A stretch of 38,672 nt of DNA, taken from NCBI GenBank assembly GCA_018694295.1, contig JABHNK010000007.1:1-38672 (forward strand), in the 5' to 3' direction. Position 1 is the first letter of the stretch; each line of letters opens with the position of its first letter. The translations under genes and the position numbers were made by a program. This DNA comes from Waddliaceae bacterium (GTDB lineage: Bacteria; Chlamydiota; Chlamydiia; Chlamydiales; JABHNK01). This document shows, in pieces, positions 1 through 8,268 of this stretch. The notes under the pieces are model-generated. The model did no database searches and was not told the origin of the DNA. It worked only from the letters and a program-made list of their open reading frames with translations.

Positions 1-1335
1 ACATCAGGAGCATATTGGCATGGCGATTCCGACAATGAAATGCTTACAAGGATCTATGGCATCACCTTCCCCGACAAAAAAGCTCTAAAAGCATACATCA
101 CCATGCTCGAAGAGGCAAAAAAACGTGACCATAAAGTCTTGGGGCCTAAACTCGGGCTCTTCTCACTACACGAAGAAGCACCAGGAATGCCGATAATACA
201 CCCAAAAGGACTGCGCGTCTGGGATAAACTCATAGGCTTTATGCGTGAACTTCACGATAAATCAGGGTATGTCGAAATTAAAACGCCCATCCTTATGACA
301 AAAGAACTGTGGGAAACATCAGGACATTGGTTCCACTACAAAGAAAATATGTACACCACCTCTATCGAAAAACGCGACTTCGCCATAAAACCTATGAACT
401 GTCCGGGATGCATGCTCTATTATAAAGCTGCTTTACATAGCTACCGCGAATTTCCTCTAAGAATCGCAGAGTTCGGCAACGTCCATAGAAACGAAGCATC
501 AGGAGCTATCTCCGGACTCCTACGCGTCCGTAGCTTCCACCAAGATGACGCCCATGTTTTCTTAGAATACAAAGACCTCGAAGATGAGATTCTCAATATC
601 CTCGACCTCGCCGATAAGATTTACACCGCCTTCGGCCTGTCGTATTCCTTAGAGCTTTCAACGCGCCCTGAAAAAAACACCATCGGCACCGATGAAGAGT
701 GGGAGCTCTCTACACAAGGCCTCTACAATGCTATAGAAAAGTGCGGCAAAGAATACCAGGTCAACGAAGGCGACGGTGCCTTTTACGGCCCCAAGATCGA
801 CCTTCATATTAGCGACGCCATCGGACGCCGCTGGCAATGCGGAACTATACAGGTCGACATGTCTTTGCCAGAAAAATTCGACCTTACTTTTACAGCTTCC
901 GACGGCAGCAGAAAACGTCCTGTCCTTATACATCGCGCACTCTTCGGCTCTATAGAGCGCTTTTTCGGTGTCATTATAGAACATTTCGCAGGAAGGTTCC
1001 CATTATGGCTTTCTCCTCACCATGTACGTATCGTCGCCGTCGCCGATAGACACGTCCCATATGCTAAAGAATGTGCCGATGCAATACAGGCTGCTGGCTT
1101 CATCTGTGATGTCGACGACTCTCACGACTCCGTCAGCAAAAAAATCCGCCAGGCACAGCTCGAGCAGATAAACTACATAATGACCATCGGCGACAAAGAA
1201 GTCGAAAATACAACTATTGCTCTAAGGACGCGTAACAATATCGTAGTCGGCGAAGTGCCTCTCTGTGACTTCATTGAAAACATCTCTAAAGAAAAAGATG
1301 AACGAACATTAACCTCCCATTACGAAGAAAAATAA
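1..1335 (+). CDS. thrS: Threonyl-tRNA synthetase, 3' part (5' end outside window)
   Basis: Charges tRNA-Thr with threonine in the cytoplasm. The reading frame is open from the first base; residues SGAYWHGDSDNEML at the very start match the end of the ThrRS editing domain, so the ATG at 40 is internal. The visible part is the class II catalytic core, with zinc/active-site segments MNCPGC, HRNEASGA and HRALFGSIERF, followed by a C-terminal anticodon-binding domain beginning near LSPHHVRIVAV. It ends 17 bp before parA and is probably cotranscribed with it. The order thrS-parA-pGP6-like is also known from Chlamydia chromosomes. The sequence looks intact except for the missing N-terminal TGS/editing region. 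Confidence 0.97.
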   Translation, partial: TSGAYWHGDSDNEMLTRIYGITFPDKKALKAYITMLEEAKKRDHKVLGPKLGLFSLHEEAPGMPIIHPKGLRVWDKLIGFMRELHDKSGYVEIKTPILMTKELWETSGHWFHYKENMYTTSIEKRDFAIKPMNCPGCMLYYKAALHSYREFPLRIAEFGNVHRNEASGAISGLLRVRSFHQDDAHVFLEYKDLEDEILNILDLADKIYTAFGLSYSLELSTRPEKNTIGTDEEWELSTQGLYNAIEKCGKEYQVNEGDGAFYGPKIDLHISDAIGRRWQCGTIQVDMSLPEKFDLTFTASDGSRKRPVLIHRALFGSIERFFGVIIEHFAGRFPLWLSPHHVRIVAVADRHVPYAKECADAIQAAGFICDVDDSHDSVSKKIRQAQLEQINYIMTIGDKEVENTTIALRTRNNIVVGEVPLCDFIENISKEKDERTLTSHYEEK

Positions 1336-1352
1336 AAAAAGAGGAAGATATT

Positions 1353-2117
1353 ATGAAAACAATCGCTGTTACAAGCTTCAAAGGCGGCACTGCAAAAACA
1401 TCGACAGCATTACATGTCGGAGCAGCGCTATCACGATTTCATAATAGCTCCGTCCTCCTAATAGACTTCGACGCACAGGCCAATATGACGACGGGCTTGG
1501 GATTCAACCCCGACGAGCAGGAAAGCATGGTCCCTGTTTTACAGGGTCAATCTTCTATCAAGGACGTCATACAAAAAACATGTATCAACAACCTCGACCT
1601 CATCCCTGGCGATACGTGGCTCGAGCGCGTAGAAGTGACCGACGCCCTTGCCGCCGACAGATATTCCCACGAACGCCTTTATGATATCATCAAAGACCTA
1701 AACTATGACTACATTATCATCGACACCCCACCATCGCTATGCTGGCTTACAGAGTCTGCCCTCATCGCCGCCGACTATTCCCTCATCTGCGCAACACCAG
1801 AATTCTATAGCATCAAAGGTCTCGAACGCCTAGCCTCGTTCACCAATAGCATCGCTGAACGACACCCTCTTAAAATCGCTGGCGTCGCCCTCTCATTTTG
1901 GAACCACCGAGGAAAAAGCAACCAAGACTTCTTAGAAGTTATAGAAAACGCCTTCCCAGGGAAGATTTTCAACACGAAGATACGCCGCGACATCGCTGTC
2001 TCCGAAGCGTCGATCTTCGGAAAGCCTCTCTTCGAGACGGCACCAAAAAGCCGTGCCTCTGACGACTACAAAAACCTCACCGAAGAAATTGTACTGCATA
2101 TAGAACGCCTTGGATAA
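1353..2117 (+). CDS. parA: ParA/MinD-family partition ATPase
   Basis: P-loop ATPase of the ParA family (254 residues), expected to act in DNA segregation. The deviant Walker A motif KGGTAKTS lies at about residues 10-17, the A' motif DFDAQAN at about 39-45, and the Walker B segment YIIIDTPPS near residue 120. GAGGAAG at the end of the intergenic gap serves as ribosome binding site for the ATG at 1353. It follows thrS closely and precedes a pGP6-D-like gene, the same pairing as pgp5 (ParA) and pgp6 on the chlamydial plasmid. No parB is seen in the window. Family membership is firm; whether it moves the chromosome, a plasmid or something else is inference. Confidence 0.93.
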   Translation: MKTIAVTSFKGGTAKTSTALHVGAALSRFHNSSVLLIDFDAQANMTTGLGFNPDEQESMVPVLQGQSSIKDVIQKTCINNLDLIPGDTWLERVEVTDALAADRYSHERLYDIIKDLNYDYIIIDTPPSLCWLTESALIAADYSLICATPEFYSIKGLERLASFTNSIAERHPLKIAGVALSFWNHRGKSNQDFLEVIENAFPGKIFNTKIRRDIAVSEASIFGKPLFETAPKSRASDDYKNLTEEIVLHIERLG

Positions 2118-2139
2118 TATCTAAAAAATGTAAAGCTTA

Positions 2140-2191
2140 TCTATTGCTTTTTAATGCCGCGATCGAAAACAATGCGGTATAATTTTTTTAT
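2140..2191 (+). terminator. Possible weak hairpin terminator or promoter between parA and the pGP6-like gene
   Basis: An imperfect inverted repeat (ATGCCGC ... GCGGTAT, one G-U pair) is followed by AATTTTTTTA, which could end parA transcripts. The same stretch contains a perfect TATAAT at 2178-2183 without a convincing -35 element 17 bp upstream. Both readings are possible, so the assignment is weak. Confidence 0.3.
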
Positions 2192-2235
2192 ATAAACCAG
2201 GCATTACCATGCAAGAACAACCTATGGGGTATGTT

Positions 2236-2973
2236 ATGAGCAAGATAAATTTACTTCTTCGTAGACGTCTACAATCAGAAAAGAAAGACACTAAAGCTGC
2301 AGCGATTCCCGACCGCTCTGGCGCAGGAAGCCTTGCGGTCTTCTCTAAAGCTTTCAATGTAAACGAACTCGGCGTCGAAGAGCGCAGATACATCGAAGAG
2401 ATTCTAGAGAAATATTCCCCTGAAGACGACAAGCTAAACCTTACTGGTGACCTTTCTTTGCTGCTTTCTCTGACATCAGAAGTCAAAGCCATCAACAACC
2501 AGGCGGCAATACTGCACGGCGAACGCATCAAAAAAGCACAAGAGATCTTAAAAAGATACCGTGATGGAGCTTTTACGGCGTGGCTTACCGCAACATATGG
2601 CAACAGACAGACGCCGTACAATTTCTTGCAATACTATGAATTTCATCAAGAGATACCAAAAAATCTACACCAACAGCTTGAAGCTATGCCTCGCCAAGCG
2701 ATATATACCCTAGCAAGCAGGTCTGGAAACTTCAAAGACAAAAAGAAGATCGTAAAAAATTACGACGGCGAAACAAAGATGGAGCTTATCAGCCATATCA
2801 GAGAAAAATTTCCTCTGTCAAGCAGTGACAAGCGTAAATCAAATACCGGCGACCAGACAATAAAAACGTTAAGCGCCATACATACTATGATACATAAAAA
2901 TAAGCGCTCTTTATCTAAAGCACATAAAGAAGAGATTAGAGATATTCTTAAACAAATCGAAGATATTCTTTAA
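2236..2973 (+). CDS. Chromosomal homologue of chlamydial plasmid protein pGP6-D
   Basis: About 245 residues starting MSKINLLLRRR. The recognisable core is FTAWLTATYGNRQTPYNFLQYYEF followed by LEAMPRQAIYTLASRSGNFKDK (roughly residues 115-170), which matches recalled pGP6-D and its chromosomal paralogue next to parA in Chlamydia. I chose the ATG at 2236 rather than 2209 because GGGG lies at suitable spacing before it and the homologues begin like this. pGP6-D has no settled biochemical function, although its position beside ParA suggests a role in plasmid or chromosome maintenance. The protein is basic and helical with no membrane segment or signal peptide. Confidence 0.85.
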   Translation: MSKINLLLRRRLQSEKKDTKAAAIPDRSGAGSLAVFSKAFNVNELGVEERRYIEEILEKYSPEDDKLNLTGDLSLLLSLTSEVKAINNQAAILHGERIKKAQEILKRYRDGAFTAWLTATYGNRQTPYNFLQYYEFHQEIPKNLHQQLEAMPRQAIYTLASRSGNFKDKKKIVKNYDGETKMELISHIREKFPLSSSDKRKSNTGDQTIKTLSAIHTMIHKNKRSLSKAHKEEIRDILKQIEDIL

Positions 2974-2988
2974 ACGCCGTTTTTTTTG

Positions 2989-3017
2989 TTGTAAAAAATA
3001 AATTTTCACCATACTAT
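2989..3017 (+). promoter_or_regulatory. Promoter for the porin-like gene
   Basis: TTGTAA at 2989-2994 and TACTAT at 3012-3017 are separated by 17 bp, upstream of the strong AGGAGG ribosome binding site of the porin-like gene. This fits a housekeeping sigma-factor promoter. It is read from sequence only. Confidence 0.5.
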
Positions 3018-3055
3018 AAAAATTATTTAACCCAGCTATAACCTTAGGAGGTTTT

Positions 3056-4252
3056 ATGCGCTTACGTACATTATTCTGTTCCTTGTTCTGTGGAACCTTA
3101 CTTGTTGCCTTTGGCACAGTAAAAGCAGAGCCTTTAGATAAATTAGAAAAGAAAGTTGAAGACCTCGCTGCTGAAATCTCTATGATGAAAGGCGACACCG
3201 GTGAAGAAACTCCTTTTGATGTAACCGTTTCCGGTTCTGTCAACATGGGCGTTTTAGTCATCGATGACAATTGTCCTTCAGGCACCGACCACCAAGAAGT
3301 TTTCATCGTCGACAACGACAATGCCGCTACACGTCTTCGTGTAGATGCCACAAAAAGCTATAACGACGACCTAACAGTCGGCGCTACCGTAGAATTGCAA
3401 TATGAAGTGAACTCTACTGGTGATATAGCACAAAGTCAGTCTGCTCTTGCTGGTAATGATTACCTAACCCGTAGATTTATAGAAGTCTTCTTCGAAAGTG
3501 AAAAATTCGGAACAGCTTTTGTAGGCTTCGGAAGCACAGCATCTGACGGCTCTACTGAGAATGACTTCTCAGAAACTTGGGTCGCTGCATGTTCAGCTGT
3601 TGACAGCATCGCTGGCGGACTTATTCTGCGAGATAAGAGCGATGGGGCATTAACAACAGGTGGTGCTCTTCTTCATGTTTATGATGTCTTTATGGGTCTC
3701 GATGGCCTAGACCGTGACATGCGAGTTCGTTACGACTCTCCTTCATACTACAATGTTAATGCTGCTGTTTCCGTCCTCGATGGCGGCGACTGGGATGCTG
3801 CATTGATGTATAGCGGAGATGTAAAAGACTTCTCTATAGATGCTACTGTTGCTTATGCTAACGCACGACAAGTCGACGGCCACCATCAAATAAGTGGTTC
3901 TGCTGCTACGATCCATAACCCTACAGGCTTAAACCTTGCTGTAGCAGGGGCAACACGTCAGCTAGAAGACGCTGCTAGAAACAACCTTTACTACTACTAT
4001 GTAAAGCTTGGTCTCATAAGAGACTTCTTCGAAGTTGGCTCTACGGCTATAAGCGTAGACGCTTACAACGGTTTTGAGATGTCTTCCAACGATGACAAGT
4101 CAACGACATATAGTCTTGCTCTTGTACAGTCTGTTGATAAGATCAACACACAGTTCTATATCACTGGAAGAAACCACAAATACACAGACGCTACTTCTAC
4201 TGAATATGAAAAAATCAACGCAGTCCTTCTCGGCGCTCGCGTCATATTCTAG
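3056..4252 (+). CDS. Porin-like outer-membrane beta-barrel protein
   Basis: 398 residues. An N-terminal signal peptide (about residues 1-23, ending VKA) is followed by a short helical/coiled-coil segment LDKLEKKVEDLAAEISMMK, then VSGSVNMGVLV and a long series of alternating polar/hydrophobic strands. The last residue is Phe (ARVIF), the usual C-terminal signature of outer-membrane barrels. A short N-terminal coiled coil before a barrel resembles Gram-negative general porins rather than the classical MOMP, which is cysteine-rich; here only about two cysteines remain after signal cleavage. AGGAGG lies 4 bp before the ATG. It is monocistronic, with its own promoter and a strong terminator. Exact substrate unknown. 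Confidence 0.75.
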   Translation: MRLRTLFCSLFCGTLLVAFGTVKAEPLDKLEKKVEDLAAEISMMKGDTGEETPFDVTVSGSVNMGVLVIDDNCPSGTDHQEVFIVDNDNAATRLRVDATKSYNDDLTVGATVELQYEVNSTGDIAQSQSALAGNDYLTRRFIEVFFESEKFGTAFVGFGSTASDGSTENDFSETWVAACSAVDSIAGGLILRDKSDGALTTGGALLHVYDVFMGLDGLDRDMRVRYDSPSYYNVNAAVSVLDGGDWDAALMYSGDVKDFSIDATVAYANARQVDGHHQISGSAATIHNPTGLNLAVAGATRQLEDAARNNLYYYYVKLGLIRDFFEVGSTAISVDAYNGFEMSSNDDKSTTYSLALVQSVDKINTQFYITGRNHKYTDATSTEYEKINAVLLGARVIF

Positions 4253-4271
4253 AGTTCGTAGAATAGAAAAC

Positions 4272-4309
4272 AAAAAAAAAGCACGCCTCTAAAAAGGCGT
4301 GCTTTTTTT
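4272..4309. terminator. Bidirectional terminator between porin gene and dapA
   Basis: A perfect 9-bp stem AGCACGCCT/AGGCGTGCT with a 6-base loop is flanked by an A run on the left and T7 on the right. It can therefore terminate both the porin gene (+) and dapA (-), which converge here. Confidence 0.9.
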
Positions 4310-4329
4310 ATGCCATAACTTTGTTAGGT

Positions 4330-5196
4330 TTATATCACATCAGACTTTTCAAGAGCCTCACGGATATTCTCTTTGGCATTGTCGCTCGACTCAATAAGAG
4401 GGAGGCGCACAGCGTCGTCACAAAGGCAGCAAAGCTTCATTGCATACTTTATCCCTTGAGGATTGTTTTCGGCGACTACAGCCTTACACAGATGCCGATA
4501 ACGATATACTTCGCGTAATGCCTCTTCTTTATCACCAGAACAATATTCCTTAACCATGTTTGCCCATGCTTTGGGAATGACGTTGGCGATAACGGAAATA
4601 ACCCCTACAGCACCTACAGCAATGAATGGTATCGTAAGGTTGTCGTCTCCAGAAAGTATTGTAATATCACTTTCGTTCTTAATATCCATGACAATCCCTA
4701 CGTCACCACAAGCCTCTTTAACAGCAACGACCTCTGGAAGAGCGCTCAGCGTCGCTATCGTCGACGGCAAAAGCTTCGTTCCTGTTCTACCTTGATGGTT
4801 GTAAAGGACAATAGGCAGCCCCACCTTCGCCACTTCGGAGAAATGGGCTATACATCCCTGTTGTGTAGGTTTATTATAGTACGGTGAAATAACAAGGGCG
4901 GCGTCAGCGCCACATTCTTTCGCATACTCCGTCATGGCAACAGCATGGCGTGTGTCATATGACCCAGTCCCGGCAATAACAGGAACCCTGCCGTTTACAA
5001 CATCAACAACGGTTTTTATTACATTACGTTGTTCTTCGTCGGAAAGCGTCGGCGACTCTCCCGTCGTTCCACATGGAACGATACCATTAGTACCTTCAGC
5101 AATATGCCACTCCACCAGTTCTTTTATCTTTGCATAATCGACCTCGCCTTCTTTTGTAAAAGGCGTTACAAGTGCTACTATCGATCCCGAAAACAT
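4330..5196 (-). CDS. dapA: 4-hydroxy-tetrahydrodipicolinate synthase
   Basis: Condenses pyruvate with aspartate semialdehyde in the lysine/diaminopimelate pathway, feeding peptidoglycan synthesis. It is 288 residues, the usual length. A TIM-barrel enzyme with CGTTGESPTLS (threonines about 44-45), the catalytic Tyr132 in LYNHQGRTG with Arg137, and the Schiff-base lysine about 160 in VAVKEACGD. AAGGAG precedes the ATG with correct spacing. It stands apart from other dap genes and is preceded by the terminator at 5221-5246. I see no clear separate promoter in the 20 bp left, so read-through or attenuation at that hairpin is possible. Confidence 0.96.
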   Translation of the reverse strand: MFSGSIVALVTPFTKEGEVDYAKIKELVEWHIAEGTNGIVPCGTTGESPTLSDEEQRNVIKTVVDVVNGRVPVIAGTGSYDTRHAVAMTEYAKECGADAALVISPYYNKPTQQGCIAHFSEVAKVGLPIVLYNHQGRTGTKLLPSTIATLSALPEVVAVKEACGDVGIVMDIKNESDITILSGDDNLTIPFIAVGAVGVISVIANVIPKAWANMVKEYCSGDKEEALREVYRYRHLCKAVVAENNPQGIKYAMKLCCLCDDAVRLPLIESSDNAKENIREALEKSDVI

Positions 5197-5220
5197 CGCT
5201 TTTCTCCTTATTTTATTAAA

Positions 5221-5246
5221 AAAAAGAGGCTTTACAGCCTCTTTTT
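5221..5246 (-). terminator. Terminator after the small FliE/SctI-like gene
   Basis: The inverted repeat AAAAAGAGGC-TTTACA-GCCTCTTTTT is followed by further T on the + strand and by an A run reading as U on the - strand. It sits between the end of the small gene at 5266 and the dapA start at 5196. Confidence 0.8.
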
Positions 5247-5265
5247 TTTCGTTTTACTGTTTTTT

Positions 5266-5550
5266 CTAAAGCCCCTTCATAAATGTGTCGTAACTTCCTG
5301 AAAGCCTCTCGCTGATATCCATCATCATATCGAAAGTTTTATCGGCTTCGTCCATCACAGACATCATAGAATCGACATCATCTACTTCTTCAGTGATAAA
5401 ATCTTCGATCTTTTTTGCGGCGTTTTCTTGCAGCGCAGAAACCTCTTCAAAACAGCTTGACAATGCTTTTTTTATCCCCTTTGGCTTCTCCGCCACAAGG
5501 GCTACAGACTCCCCTTCTTTAGGAGAAAAAGTGTCACCATCTTTCTTCAT
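5266..5550 (-). CDS. Small helical protein with FliE/SctI-like C terminus
   Basis: About 94 residues beginning MKKDGDTFSPKEG. An upstream in-frame GTG at 5556 is possible, but AAGG lies 8 bases before the ATG at 5550. The N-terminal 25 residues look disordered and the rest is helical. The C-terminal 40 residues, from DVDSMM through SYDTFMKGL, follow the spacing of the FliE family C terminus (Ala-Lys/Glu-rich helix, then V/I-x-(K/R)-x(4)-A/S-Y-x-x-x-M), a family related to the type III inner-rod protein SctI. It has its own promoter and terminator, as expected for a protein needed in many copies. No biochemical assignment is certain; a coiled-coil chlamydial protein of other function remains possible. 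Confidence 0.55.
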   Translation of the reverse strand: MKKDGDTFSPKEGESVALVAEKPKGIKKALSSCFEEVSALQENAAKKIEDFITEEVDDVDSMMSVMDEADKTFDMMMDISERLSGSYDTFMKGL

Positions 5551-5570
5551 AGCCACCGCCTTTTTCTTAT

Positions 5571-5599
5571 ATTGTAAGACTTTAACCTTTTTGTGACAA
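5571..5599 (-). promoter_or_regulatory. Strong promoter for the small FliE/SctI-like gene
   Basis: On the minus strand TTGTCA (5599-5594) and TACAAT (5576-5571) are separated by exactly 17 bp, about 20 bp upstream of the start codon. It lies just downstream of the ung stop codon and makes the small gene independently transcribed. Confidence 0.65.
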
Positions 5600-5604
5600 T
5601 ACTA

Positions 5605-6291
5605 TCACGTTATTTCCCAGTCTATAGGATCTTTGCCATAGCTTATAAGAATCTCGTTTATCTTCGAAAAATGCCTGCACCCAAGAAAGCCCTGTACCGA
5701 AAACGGCGATGGATGCGCTGCCGTTAAAATGGTATGATGTTTTCCAATGAGAGGCCTCTTCTCTTGTGCAGAACGTCCCCACAACACAAAGATAATTGGC
5801 TCCTGCCGCTCTCCAAGAAGATTGATAACAGCGTCTGTAAAGCGCTCCCATCCTTTGCCGCGATGTGACTGAGGACTCCCCTGTCGTACAGTAAGAGTTG
5901 TGTTCAACAAAAGTATTCCTTGTTGCGCCCAAGAAAGTAGCGAACCATGATACGGCGGTGATATGCCAACGTCAGCAATAAGCTCTTTAAAGATGTTTTT
6001 AAGCGACGGAGGAATTGTAACGCCTTTATTAACGCTGAAACAAAGCCCGTGAGCTTGTCCTGGCCCATGATATGGGTCCTGCCCAACAATTACTACTTTA
6101 ACAGCATCATAGGGCGTCTGCTTAAAAGCATTAAAAACAAACTCTTTCGTGGGGTATATTGGAACCCCTGAAGCACGTTCTTTCTCAACAAAAGCGGCAA
6201 GCCCGGCAATATACGGCTCACTCAGTTCCTTCGCCAACACTTTCTGCCAGCTCGGATCCATCTGATTCGTCGGTATCATCATTGACTTCAT
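5605..6291 (-). CDS. ung: Uracil-DNA glycosylase
   Basis: Removes uracil from DNA as the first step of base excision repair. Family 1 motifs are present: the water-activating loop GQDPYHGPGQAHGL and the C-terminal HPSPFS loop, with FVLWG between them. The open frame extends to 6309, but alignment to known Ung starts around WQKVLAKE. The ATG at 6291 has GGAG 9 bases upstream, so I place the start there; an ATG at 6261 is an alternative without a visible SD. With the chosen start the gene overlaps the 3' end of the CPAF-like gene by 74 bp, implying translation from within that message. Confidence 0.93.
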   Translation of the reverse strand: MKSMMIPTNQMDPSWQKVLAKELSEPYIAGLAAFVEKERASGVPIYPTKEFVFNAFKQTPYDAVKVVIVGQDPYHGPGQAHGLCFSVNKGVTIPPSLKNIFKELIADVGISPPYHGSLLSWAQQGILLLNTTLTVRQGSPQSHRGKGWERFTDAVINLLGERQEPIIFVLWGRSAQEKRPLIGKHHTILTAAHPSPFSVQGFLGCRHFSKINEILISYGKDPIDWEIT

Positions 6292-8158
6292 ATTCTTCTT
6301 CTCCGTCATACTCTTCTATAACATCAAATTCTTCATCGAAATCATCAATATCGTTAATATCATCAACAGCAACAATCTCTTTTTCTTCTTCGATATCGTT
6401 GTTAATTAAGACCGTATCTTCTTCAATGTCGTTAATAAAAATAGTTTCCACGGCCGAAACAATAGCATTGGCATACTCTTTGTAGCCATGTTGAAAATCG
6501 TTTTCGGTAAGGCTATATTCAACGTCTGGCTTTACACCAAGGTTCTCTATAGGATTTTTATCGGCACGCTCGGCAATGGTCGTTGTATAAGAGAACCCCC
6601 TAACACCGAAAATATTAGGATATTGAAAAACGCTTATCATTCCTCCTGCACCAGAGGTCTTAGTTCCAAAAATCGTTGCACGTTGATTGTCTTGCAATAT
6701 CGCCGGAAAAAAGTCCCCTCCTGAAACATCAAGCTCATTAACAACTACCATAAGAGGCTTCGTATAGTTCGCTTTATAATGAGGATTTATATAGTCCATA
6801 CCTAAAAAATGATAAGGCTCTGTTATTTGAGAACCTTTATTCCATTGCTCTATAATAAACCTACAATAATCGATAAAAATACGTACGAATTCATAGCTTA
6901 CAGGATAGCCTAAAAACGTGTCTCCAAAAGCAGCTTTAGCATCGTCATCTGATTTTATATTTTCAAGCTCTGGAAGGAGCATAGCAGCAAAAAAAACATT
7001 CTCTTGTGATATCGCCATCTTATGCTTTGGCGTCTCCAGCGCCGTCTTCGTCAACATCGACGACAAAACATAAACATAGCTTACCAGCCCTCCAGGGTTG
7101 TTAATCTGGTCTATTATAAGAGCGTCTGTTTCAGAATCAAACTTTTCTATGATCTTAGCAAAAGCATCGACATATTCATCAAGAAAACAACGAGAACAGT
7201 CGGGCATATAAGTTGGTATTCGTATATACCCCACCCTTTTTTGTTGTGGAGACTCGAAAATATATGCATTAAACAAATCGTCATCTTTTGTCTTCCATAC
7301 AATATTTCCAAGCTCCGGGATGGTGCTTTCTCGAGCTCCAAAAGACCATGATGATATTTTTTTCTCTTCAGGAAAAAACTTTTTTAGTGCTTTTACGTTA
7401 TTATCAAGAATAGCCTCTGCTCTTTCACGTAAAGAAAACTCTTTTGTTCCGCTCTTAAAAAGCGGCGTGTCGTTATTGATTTTTTCGGGGACATACTCCC
7501 ATGAAAGCTGATGAGAATACGTGTTCTCATCATTCTTTGGCTTTACATCTATTATAATAGGCCCACGGGGGACATCATGACCGAAAAACCCTAGGCGAGT
7601 CGTGACAAACCCTTCAGCAAACCTTCTATCTGTTTCACTATTATTATCGCCAGAATATCGATTTTGCAGGTCAACAACAACCTCATAAGCAGGAACGCCG
7701 TCAAAAAGCACAAGCTCATCGCCTATCTCAAAAGGAAAGCTTTCTTTTGGTAGTTTTTTACGGTCGATACCTGTTATAAAGATCTTATCATTAACACCAT
7801 GAACCTCAAAAGGTAGGGATGCCATTTCAGTAGAAACGAAAAAAACAGAAGTGTGATAGTCTTTCATCGTCTTGAAAAAATTTTGTAAAATCAACTGGTA
7901 GTCTTTTACAGAGATCTCTGACATATCCCATATAGAGCTTTTCGCCTTCTCAACCTCTCTTTCAAGGTCCCACCCAATATGCTGTTTTTTCCATTCCGCA
8001 GGAGCATAATGGTTCGACAATATAGTCTGTATAATATCGAGATCTGAACACATCTGCTTCCTCGTTTGAAACGAAGCCGATCCCTTCTCCCCATCAGAAG
8101 CCATCGCCGTCGAAAAAAAGAAACAACAAGAAAGTAATAATGTAATACATGCCTTCAT
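6218..8158 (-). CDS. cpa: CPAF-like secreted serine protease with acidic C-terminal tail
   Basis: 646-residue S41-type protease related to chlamydial CPAF, which is exported by the Sec route and cleaves host and bacterial proteins. A signal peptide (about 1-20, ending AMA) is present. The catalytic triad expected from CPAF can be placed at His102 (DYHTSVFF), Ser479 (NELDVSGGDFFPAI) and Glu538 (PIENLGVKPD). After the catalytic domain, about 70 residues (from roughly 575) form a tail dominated by Asp and Glu, which I do not recall in Chlamydia CPAF. AAGGA precedes the ATG. It lies directly upstream of, and overlaps, ung. Function in this organism is inferred. Confidence 0.88.
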   Translation of the reverse strand: MKACITLLLSCCFFFSTAMASDGEKGSASFQTRKQMCSDLDIIQTILSNHYAPAEWKKQHIGWDLEREVEKAKSSIWDMSEISVKDYQLILQNFFKTMKDYHTSVFFVSTEMASLPFEVHGVNDKIFITGIDRKKLPKESFPFEIGDELVLFDGVPAYEVVVDLQNRYSGDNNSETDRRFAEGFVTTRLGFFGHDVPRGPIIIDVKPKNDENTYSHQLSWEYVPEKINNDTPLFKSGTKEFSLRERAEAILDNNVKALKKFFPEEKKISSWSFGARESTIPELGNIVWKTKDDDLFNAYIFESPQQKRVGYIRIPTYMPDCSRCFLDEYVDAFAKIIEKFDSETDALIIDQINNPGGLVSYVYVLSSMLTKTALETPKHKMAISQENVFFAAMLLPELENIKSDDDAKAAFGDTFLGYPVSYEFVRIFIDYCRFIIEQWNKGSQITEPYHFLGMDYINPHYKANYTKPLMVVVNELDVSGGDFFPAILQDNQRATIFGTKTSGAGGMISVFQYPNIFGVRGFSYTTTIAERADKNPIENLGVKPDVEYSLTENDFQHGYKEYANAIVSAVETIFINDIEEDTVLINNDIEEEKEIVAVDDINDIDDFDEEFDVIEEYDGEEEYEVNDDTDESDGSELAESVGEGTE

Positions 8159-8206
8159 AACAAATCCTTATCTAATAAATTCTTTATTTTTGCTGAAAAA
8201 CCGTGC

Positions 8207-8236
8207 TTGACGATAAACGAGAGATCATTCTACAAT
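8207..8236 (+). promoter_or_regulatory. Promoter for the 83-residue gene
   Basis: TTGACG at 8207-8212 and TACAAT at 8231-8236 have an 18-bp spacer, 33 bp upstream of the start codon. It lies in the divergent gap with the CPAF-like gene. Confidence 0.6.
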
Positions 8237-8268
8237 ATCAAATCACTTAACACAAGGAATGAATAACT

